Assembly: GCA_031283515.1 (NCBI GenBank)
Contig: JAITBS010000318.1
Coordinates: 1 to 12,315, forward strand
Direction: 5' to 3'
Length of the DNA: 12,315 bases
Origin: Planctomycetaceae bacterium
Lineage (GTDB): Bacteria; Planctomycetota; Planctomycetia; Pirellulales; Thermoguttaceae
Of this stretch, positions 7,607-12,315 are shown one piece after another (position 1 is the stretch's first letter; the number at the start of each line of letters is the position of its first letter). The notes under the pieces are model-generated. The model had not been told where the DNA came from, ran no database searches, and saw only the letters and a program-made list of their open reading frames with translations. The position numbers and the translations under genes were made by a program.

Positions 7607-8872
7607 TTACACGAATTTTAGATAGGACATCAATCCGTCAGGCGGTGCCCAAACTTCGAGACGATCCGCAACTTCTTTTGCTGTTGTAATTCGTTCATAC
7701 GGTTCCCGCGCCAACATGTCACGAAGTAAATCGGCTAAATCAAACGGTATTGTTTGATTTAGTATTCGCGGGTCTTTCGGATCAAAATTGATTCTGTCAC
7801 GAAATTTCTGCTTGACATCGCCGTTCGGATACGGCAGGGAACCTGTCAACATCTGGTATAAAGTACACCCAAGAGAATAAATATCCCAAGCCGGTGTTGG
7901 TTCCGAAGGATTACGAATCTGATCTGGTGCAATATAATCAACCGTACCGGCAACACGTCCGGTTGATTTCGATACGGAATCAATCTGGCGTTCCAATAAA
8001 TTACCTTCCTCAAACATCCGAACCATCGGGTCTGTGAAATTCCGTTCAAACGGAACAGCAAGTCCCATATCGGTCAGTTTTGCTCTTCCTTCACTCGATA
8101 AAAGTACATTCGCCGGTTTAATATCGCGGTGGATAATACTATTTTCGTGCAAATAATGAATTCCCCTCGCAATCTGACTAAGAATTGCCGCAACAATTTC
8201 TATGGGTAAGACTCCTTCCTTCCCAAAAAGTTCGCGCAAATCGCCGCCGTCAACAAACTCATGAACCATGTAATGAACATTACCGTCACGCCCCGAACCA
8301 AAATATCGAACAAGATTCGGATGAATAAAATTCTTTTGAATTTCAATTTCGTGCAGAAATCGTTTTGTTAATTCCGGTGTTGTTCTGGCAAACGGTAAAA
8401 CCTTGAGAGCAACATATCCATATTCGTTGTACCCTAGAAAAACATGTCCGTAACCGCCCTGCCCAATAGCATCGAAAATCCTGTAACCGCCAAGCGTAAA
8501 TTTGGTACGTCCATTCAATAATTGTTGTATCTGCCAATCGTTAAGCAACCCGTTCCGAACCAATTCCTCCGCAAATCGACGATCTTGCACCGTTAGATTG
8601 CGGTCATGATTAACTGTTTCACCGTCCAAAGAAGCAAGCGACGCATCTGAAGAGTCGAGCAGTTTGGTTTCTTCTGCGGTTTCGGTTGAACGGCGTACTC
8701 CGTAACATAATTGAGCCGGATGTTGTAAATGTTTCCGGTCAATAGGGTTTGCAACCATTATTCCAGCCGGTAATAGAACTCCCGACTCAAATCTCTGAAG
8801 AAATTCGTCCAATAATTCCTGTTGGACAAGACCGCTTGCCTTGATATAATGATACAGTTTAGGAGGTTCCAC
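7607..8872 (-). CDS. Hanks-type Ser/Thr protein kinase, soluble, planctomycetal type
   Basis: The 421-residue protein has a catalytic domain from about 130 to 405. It has the Gly-rich loop GQGGYGHV (137-144), VALK with K157, helix-C E175, catalytic HRDIKPANV (H248, D250, N255), the Mg-binding DMG (D268, in place of DFG), GTVDYIAPDQ (309-318, APD in place of APE) and D330 in WDIYSLG. It should be an active kinase. The first 130 residues hold a 'GLVQQELLDEFLQRF' helix and FAEELVRNGLLNDWQIQQLL before the domain, a signature of planctomycetal kinases. No transmembrane helix, PASTA, WD40 or TPR segment follows; it stops 15 or so residues after the fold. The start is GTG (8870-8872), the first possible start in the frame, with no clear Shine-Dalgarno site. 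Residues 275-308 form a long insert in the activation segment. Substrates are unknown; no phosphatase gene is complete nearby. Confidence 0.95.
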   Translation of the reverse strand: MEPPKLYHYIKASGLVQQELLDEFLQRFESGVLLPAGIMVANPIDRKHLQHPAQLCYGVRRSTETAEETKLLDSSDASLASLDGETVNHDRNLTVQDRRFAEELVRNGLLNDWQIQQLLNGRTKFTLGGYRIFDAIGQGGYGHVFLGYNEYGYVALKVLPFARTTPELTKRFLHEIEIQKNFIHPNLVRYFGSGRDGNVHYMVHEFVDGGDLRELFGKEGVLPIEIVAAILSQIARGIHYLHENSIIHRDIKPANVLLSSEGRAKLTDMGLAVPFERNFTDPMVRMFEEGNLLERQIDSVSKSTGRVAGTVDYIAPDQIRNPSEPTPAWDIYSLGCTLYQMLTGSLPYPNGDVKQKFRDRINFDPKDPRILNQTIPFDLADLLRDMLAREPYERITTAKEVADRLEVWAPPDGLMSYLKFV

Positions 8873-8926
8873 TGGAAAAATGACTCTTGAAAAGGAAATA
8901 TACTTTAAACAGAAACAAAATAATAG

Positions 8927-9212
8927 GTAATATATCAGTGGAATTTTTGTTTTTCAATTTTCACCCCGAAGAGGTGAGATTTTCATAACCGCAGGTTATT
9001 GACCTGCGGATGGACATCATCAACAAACCTCTGTCTGCAAGACAGAATTTTAATAATTCTAGTTTGTACGATTCGGATCGTTTAGTTTCGCCTTTCAGGC
9101 GAAGTTGAGGCGAGATGTTGACCGCAGGTCGTGCTTCGCTTGACCTACGGTTATGAAAATTCCACCCCTTCGAGGTGAAAAACCAAAAATAATAATTCCA
9201 CTGATATATTAC
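8927..9212. repeat. 286-bp element with long inverted ends, copy B
   Basis: The ends are a perfect 15-bp inverted repeat, GTAATATATCAGTGG at 8927-8941 and its complement at 9198-9212. The inverted similarity continues inward with gaps: the hairpins CACC...GGTG (8962-8976 against 9163-9177), CATAACCG / CGGTTATG, and the CCGCAGGT...ACCTGCGG unit (8989-9009 against 9122-9150). Further small stems lie between, such as CTGTCT/AGACAG (about 9021-9035) and CGCCTTTCAGGCG (about 9089-9101). The left 180 bp match copy A at 636-812. It ends 54 bp before the kinase start, so it sits in the kinase leader or promoter region. No credible protein is encoded; the 87-codon minus frame across it is a by-product of the repeats. 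Confidence 0.85.
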
Positions 9213-9312
9213 AATAATAGTCAATTTTTAAAAATACCATTGATACTGTACGACAATAACTTTTCTAATTTGGCATAATGTATTTCGTCCAGAAATTATT
9301 TGCCGCATCGCC

Positions 9313-9720
9313 TTATTTTGTGAACAGTTTGCCGAAGTCATCGAGTTGTACTGCCCGCATACTTTGCGGACTGATGATTTTTCCTCCGTGTAATGCAGCA
9401 TCGAAACGCATTGCCGCTTTCGCAACATCATCACCATACATTCCGATAGCGGTAACAGTTTCCGCTCCGCCGCGTTCCAAAAACTTTGCCCGCTGTAACA
9501 TGTCCGGCAAATTCTTTTCACAAGTTTTTGCCCCATTGCCGAGAACAAGCAGATACTGTTGCGAAGGTTTATCAAGTTCATCGGCAAAACGGACTAAACT
9601 TGGGTCAATACTATGCAGTTCTGCTTTCACGGTATTTTTTAACGTTGCGGAATCTACGGATTTTATAATTCGTCCCGCAGCATTTTCCAATGCTTCACGG
9701 CTTGCTTTATTGCGGGACAT
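9313..9720 (-). CDS. Hypothetical protein, probably 5'-truncated
   Basis: The 135-residue product is not recognised. It is soluble, mixed alpha/beta in look, with LDKPSQQYLLVLGNG, LPDMLQRAKFLERGGAETVT and an ending ISPQSMRAVQLDDFGKLFTK. There is no signal peptide or membrane helix. The frame remains open and coding-like upstream of the ATG at 9720 (SYDLVFVHNADELVKAM), but no start codon occurs there before the TAG near 9795, inside the heptamer repeat. This suggests that the true N-terminal region is lost. The weak AAGG before ATG 9720 could still allow translation. The plus-strand frame over the same DNA (9278-9748) has the composition of an antisense shadow. It may be a pseudogene remnant. 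Confidence 0.5.
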   Translation of the reverse strand: MSRNKASREALENAAGRIIKSVDSATLKNTVKAELHSIDPSLVRFADELDKPSQQYLLVLGNGAKTCEKNLPDMLQRAKFLERGGAETVTAIGMYGDDVAKAAMRFDAALHGGKIISPQSMRAVQLDDFGKLFTK

Positions 9721-9776
9721 TGCCTTGACAAGTTCGTCCGCATTGTGAACGAAAACTAAATCATAAGATTGCGATA

Positions 9777-9811
9777 CTATCCACTATCAACTATCCACTA
9801 TCAACTATCAA
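9777..9811. repeat. Heptanucleotide tandem repeat (five units)
   Basis: Five head-to-tail 7-mers CTATC(C/A)A fill 9777-9811: CTATCCA, CTATCAA, CTATCCA, CTATCAA, CTATCAA. The stop codon of the GAF protein (TCA on +, 9808-9810) lies inside the last unit, and the upstream-most stop of the next ORF lies in the same array. It resembles the short tandemly repeated repeats known from cyanobacteria and other bacteria. Confidence 0.9.
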
Positions 9812-10683
9812 GCACTTGTTTTTAGTTTTTGCGAATGTTCCAATTCACGGAGTAAGGACGCCCGCTCGATTTCAGCTGCAAGACGTCCAGTAATAATTTC
9901 CAGCAACCGGAGATCATGTTCTGAAAAATGACGTTGGCGGTCAGAAAAAAACCAAAGAGTTCCAATAATCGACATCGGAGAAGCAACCGGTACACAAATC
10001 GCTGTCGGAAAATCTTCCGGTGCTCCCCACGCTTCAAAAAGATAATCTTCGTTCAAAATAACCGCTTGACCAAGAATCGCCTCCAAATCCGCCATAGAAT
10101 CATGCAACGGACGTGCCGAATCAAGTAACCGCTCTTCCGGTAATCCCCAACAAGAACGTAATTTCAGCAAATTTGTTGCTGTCTCCAAAACATAAAGCGA
10201 AGCAGCCTGGCAATCCAGTATTTTCGCACTCTCTTTCAAAATACCGAAAAGCGTTTCGGAGAATAGTGTTTCGTTAATATCGGTCGTAGGAACCGGAATC
10301 AGGGAAGCAAGCTCTCCTTCGTATTTCCGAAACATCTGTTGCCATCGATAAGCCTCGCCAAGAAGCAATGCCAACGAAGTAAGAAAATTATCTTGTTCTG
10401 CAAGATTCATCGAATTATTCCGATTGTTCTGAATATTTTTCGACGGAAGGAGAGCAAGGCAACCAGGTGATTTACCGTTTTCAACCTTAATAGTAAAACA
10501 ACGTGCCATCATATCCGGTAAAGTCCCACCCGCCCGAATAAATTCAATCTCAAGACCAAAAATTAATCGGATTGACCGCAGTAATTCGGGTAAACTCCCA
10601 AAAAATGGAACATCTTCATAATCCAAAAAAGATTTCGGACCGGGGAAGGTACGTAAATTGTCTTCATAAAATTCGTCATTCAT
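9808..10683 (-). CDS. GAF-domain sensor protein, likely lacking its C-terminal effector domain
   Basis: The protein has 291 residues. Residues 1-125 form an N-terminal region (SFLDYEDVPFFGSLPELL...) also seen before GAF domains in planctomycetes. A GAF domain follows at about 140-275: LFGILKESAKILDCQAASLYVL, LKLRSCWGLPEERL, ICVPVASPMSIIGTLWFFSD and HFSEHDLRLLEIITGRLAAEIE. The sequence ends shortly after the exit helix (RASLLRELEHSQKLKTSA). In planctomycetal relatives, as I remember them, this helix leads into a SpoIIE/PP2C phosphatase domain that regulates anti-sigma-factor partners. Here the frame stops in a heptamer array, so loss of that domain is inferred. Ligand is unknown. The ATG at 10683 is the only sensible start; no Shine-Dalgarno site is seen. 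Confidence 0.8.
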   Translation of the reverse strand: MNDEFYEDNLRTFPGPKSFLDYEDVPFFGSLPELLRSIRLIFGLEIEFIRAGGTLPDMMARCFTIKVENGKSPGCLALLPSKNIQNNRNNSMNLAEQDNFLTSLALLLGEAYRWQQMFRKYEGELASLIPVPTTDINETLFSETLFGILKESAKILDCQAASLYVLETATNLLKLRSCWGLPEERLLDSARPLHDSMADLEAILGQAVILNEDYLFEAWGAPEDFPTAICVPVASPMSIIGTLWFFSDRQRHFSEHDLRLLEIITGRLAAEIERASLLRELEHSQKLKTSA

Positions 10684-10897
10684 GGTTACATCGAGGGGAT
10701 TTGATGTTTTTTTTAGAATATTAGTTCAGTCCTTGAATCCCTCTTTCTTCCATGTTACTCAAAAGCCAATATATGAGCTTTCTTGACGTATTGATCGGTT
10801 ATGAATCCCTCGCAAAAAAAGACTTTCCTCATGGAAACGGATTATTCATATTATGACGGGTATATATTCAAATATCACTCCTGACATATATTACAGC

Positions 10898-10936
10898 AAA
10901 AGTAGTTCTACTATTAGTCAAAGTAATTCTACTATT
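10898..10936. repeat. Two-unit tandem repeat
   Basis: AAAAGTAGTTCTACTATT (10898-10915) is repeated as CAAAGTAATTCTACTATT (10919-10936), offset 21 bp. Each unit contains the small palindrome AGTAGTTCTACT or its variant, so it could bind a dimeric regulator, but no regulated gene starts close by. Confidence 0.5.
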
Positions 10937-10992
10937 GCGGTATTGATAAGGTTTTTTTATCATTATTCTCTCTCTCGATCTTGATTTTATTG

Positions 10993-11020
10993 AGGTTAGG
11001 CGATGTTTCGCCGAAAGGCT
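10993..11020. repeat. Degenerate third copy of the REP-like hairpin
   Basis: GGTTAGGCGATGTTTCGCCGAAAGGC matches the unit GGTAGGC-NNN-TTTCGCCGAAA of 4019-4046 in order and core, but the arms no longer pair fully. It appears as a single copy without an inverted partner. Confidence 0.45.
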
Positions 11021-11322
11021 TTCACCGAACTATCGTACCGGAACGGAATAAGAACTAAAATACCAATCGTCAATTCATCGCGACTGAATAGATACGTTGA
11101 GAGAGAAAATTGAGGAGATTTCCGACCATAAAAGAGTTTTGGGCAGAAAAAACCGGAATTGGCGTTCTCCAATCGGTCATTGGAATTCTCAACCGGCGAT
11201 TGCCGCACGCAAAAAGCAATGAGTAAATACCAAAAATCGAATACCAGAACCCAAATATGCCTTTTTATACTTATGACACTTGACAATTCGGTTTTCGGTT
11301 TTTGACACGATAGAGTCGCTGA

Positions 11323-11430
11323 TTGAGGCAAAACGAGTTGCTCACATTCGCATACCATGACAATATTCCCTTTGACAACAACATTGCAAAACGTATAATA
11401 CGTGATAGGATAGTAAAACAAAAAAATAAC
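11323..11430 (+). pseudogene. IS66-family transposase remnant (C-terminal motif only)
   Basis: In the frame beginning at 11323 the translation LLTFAYHDNIPFDNNIAKRI continues with IRDRIVKQK. This agrees with the conserved C-terminal block of IS66-family transposases (typically ...VPFDNNxAERDIRMxKVKQKxSG). The catalytic DDE core, the rest of the gene and the IS ends are missing. A TGA at 11320-11322 closes the frame upstream, and the similarity ends around 11412, near the end of KQK. It is a dead fragment left of the AAA-ATPase gene. Confidence 0.7.
11372..11399 (+). promoter_or_regulatory. Near-consensus sigma-70-type promoter
   Basis: TTGACA (11372-11377) and TATAAT (11394-11399) are both perfect consensus hexamers, separated by 16 bp, on the + strand. 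Transcription would start near 11406 and give a leader of about 65 nt to the ATG at 11471. The hexamers fall within the IS66 remnant, on the codons of 'FDNNIAKRII'. It may therefore be a chance product of the transposase sequence that now serves the next gene. Confidence 0.55.
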
Positions 11431-11470
11431 TGCAACAATAATTTGATTATAACCGCCCAATCCGAATTTT

Positions 11471-12315
11471 ATGAATATAAAATCTTCCCACCAATTACCA
11501 TACGGTATTGCCGATTTCAAAAGTATCCGAACTGAGAATTACGTTTATGTTGACAAGACGCATTTTATTGAATTATTGGAACGTGAGAATATTAAAAGCA
11601 AAATATTTATTCGTCCGCGCCGATTCGGCAAGAGTTTATTTATTTCGATGCTTTCCTATTATTACGATGTCAATTATGCGGAAGAATTTGAACACTTATT
11701 CGGTGATCTGTACATCGGTCAAAATCCGACACCGCGAAAGAATAGTTACGCCGTAATGGGATTCAACTTTTCCAGTATTAACACGACAAGTGCTGATAGT
11801 TTTTGTGACTCTTTTTTTGAGAATATCAAATTTTCTGTTCGCCAATTTTTACAACGTCACAAAAATATCTTTCCCAGTGCCAAACAGTTTATTAAGAAAA
11901 TTGATAAGGAAAAAACAACACTATCAATTTTGAATACCGCATTGAGTATTGCTGATGAAGCGAAGATAAAAATATTTGTAATTATCGACGAGTATGATCA
12001 TTTTGCGAATGATCTGATTACAATGGGTTCGGTGTTCGGGGAAGATTTTTACAAAAAAGTAATTACCGCGAATGGTCTTGTCCGTGATTTTTATGAGAAA
12101 CTCAAAATGGCGTCTGACAACGGCATTATTGGTCAGACGTTTATTACAGGTATTTCACCGGTCATGCTTGATGATTTGACCAGCGGTTACAATATCGCCG
12201 CCAATTACTCACTCAAGAAACGATATAACGAAATGTTAGGTTTTACTCGTGAAGAGATAGAGGAGTTAATGAATACGGTGCGAATTAAACCGAATCAAAT
12301 AAGTGTTGATATGGA
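11471..12315 (+). CDS. AAA-ATPase_like / PD-(D/E)XK (DUF1703-type) protein, N-terminal part (3' end outside window)
   Basis: The frame is open from the ATG at 11471 to the window edge (281 codons). It starts with LPYGIADFKSIRTENYVYVD and KTHFIELLE, then shows the Walker A-like RPRRFGKSLF (48-57), the Walker B-like FVIIDEYDHFAN (169-180) and the later ITGISPVMLDDLTSGYN segment. This order is that of the AAA-ATPase_like family (PF09820), which usually ends with a PD-(D/E)XK nuclease-like domain (DUF1703), here beyond the window. Full members have about 500-580 residues. They occur in many copies in gut bacteria, and their role is unknown; a link to mobile DNA or defence is only proposed. The ATG is the first after the in-frame TAA at 11450-11452 and matches the usual N-terminus. 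No Shine-Dalgarno site is visible. Confidence 0.9.
   Translation, partial: MNIKSSHQLPYGIADFKSIRTENYVYVDKTHFIELLERENIKSKIFIRPRRFGKSLFISMLSYYYDVNYAEEFEHLFGDLYIGQNPTPRKNSYAVMGFNFSSINTTSADSFCDSFFENIKFSVRQFLQRHKNIFPSAKQFIKKIDKEKTTLSILNTALSIADEAKIKIFVIIDEYDHFANDLITMGSVFGEDFYKKVITANGLVRDFYEKLKMASDNGIIGQTFITGISPVMLDDLTSGYNIAANYSLKKRYNEMLGFTREEIEELMNTVRIKPNQISVDM

Larger units (their letters stand above)
10684..11322. other. Mostly non-coding gap
   Basis: This is the upstream side of the GAF gene. It holds a 21-bp-period tandem pair (10898-10936), a weak hairpin TGATAA/TTATCA (10944-10962), a REP-like core near 10999-11018 and short A+T-rich inverted pieces (for example ATTGG/CCAAT near 11158-11173). 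The 174-codon minus-strand frame 10996-11520 runs across the REP core, the IS66 remnant and the ATPase start, and is not credible as a gene. I see no intact gene here. Confidence 0.6.

Noticed and set aside
8961..9224. 87-codon minus-strand ORF
   Set aside because: It is the translation of the dispersed repeat itself; the wording such as SITCGYENLTSSG comes from the hairpin sequences.
9278..9748. 156-codon plus-strand ORF
   Set aside because: It lies antisense to 9313-9720 and its Ser/Ala/Pro/Cys-rich composition is typical of a shadow frame; the minus-strand frame has the more protein-like residue pattern.
10996..11520. 174-codon minus-strand ORF
   Set aside because: It crosses a REP-like core, the IS66 remnant and the start of the AAA-ATPase gene on the other strand; its many aromatic and Cys residues look like translated non-coding DNA.

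Overview
The window most likely comes from an AT-rich planctomycete of the Pirellulales type. The main evidence is the Ser/Thr kinase at 7607-8872. Between an N-terminal extension and its catalytic domain it carries a 'GLL-xxWQ-xxLLNG...LGGYRI' linker, which is characteristic of planctomycetal kinases. The GAF protein at 9808-10683 also resembles the N-terminal half of planctomycetal GAF-SpoIIE phosphatases. The density of dispersed extragenic repeats, and a multicopy-type AAA-ATPase_like gene at the right edge, would suit an anaerobic or gut-associated lineage. Lifestyle is inference. I saw no rRNA, tRNA, CRISPR array or complete insertion sequence.

Layout, left half (+ strand). 1-567 is the C-terminal part of a PHP-fold phosphoesterase. 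568-1179 is filled by two dispersed repeats. 1180-3867 is a large secreted parallel beta-helix protein, probably a glycoside hydrolase. 3868-4704 is a long gap with a REP-like pair of inverted hairpins, another long inverted repeat and faint coding debris. 4705-6183 is an ABC-F ATPase of the Lsa type, which protects ribosomes from antibiotics.

Layout, middle and right half. A repeat-bearing 202-bp space (6184-6385) separates the ABC-F gene from the convergent minus-strand genes: ispG (isoprenoid MEP pathway, 6386-7507), the kinase (7607-8872), a short orphan ORF (9313-9720) and the GAF protein (9808-10683). A 286-bp element with inverted ends lies just upstream of the kinase. A heptanucleotide tandem repeat joins the GAF protein to the short ORF, and both look truncated at that point. 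10684-11470 is mostly non-coding and holds a REP-like copy and an IS66 transposase remnant. A near-consensus promoter lies inside the remnant and faces the AAA-ATPase_like gene (11471 to the window end).

The genes do not form one pathway. Kinase and ispG are tandem and 99 bp apart but unrelated in function. The window is best read as a patchwork of housekeeping, signalling, polysaccharide-degradation and resistance genes separated by at least three families of structured repeats. No complete new defence or mobile system is visible. The least explained material is the repeat families and the apparent deletion scar at 9777-9811.
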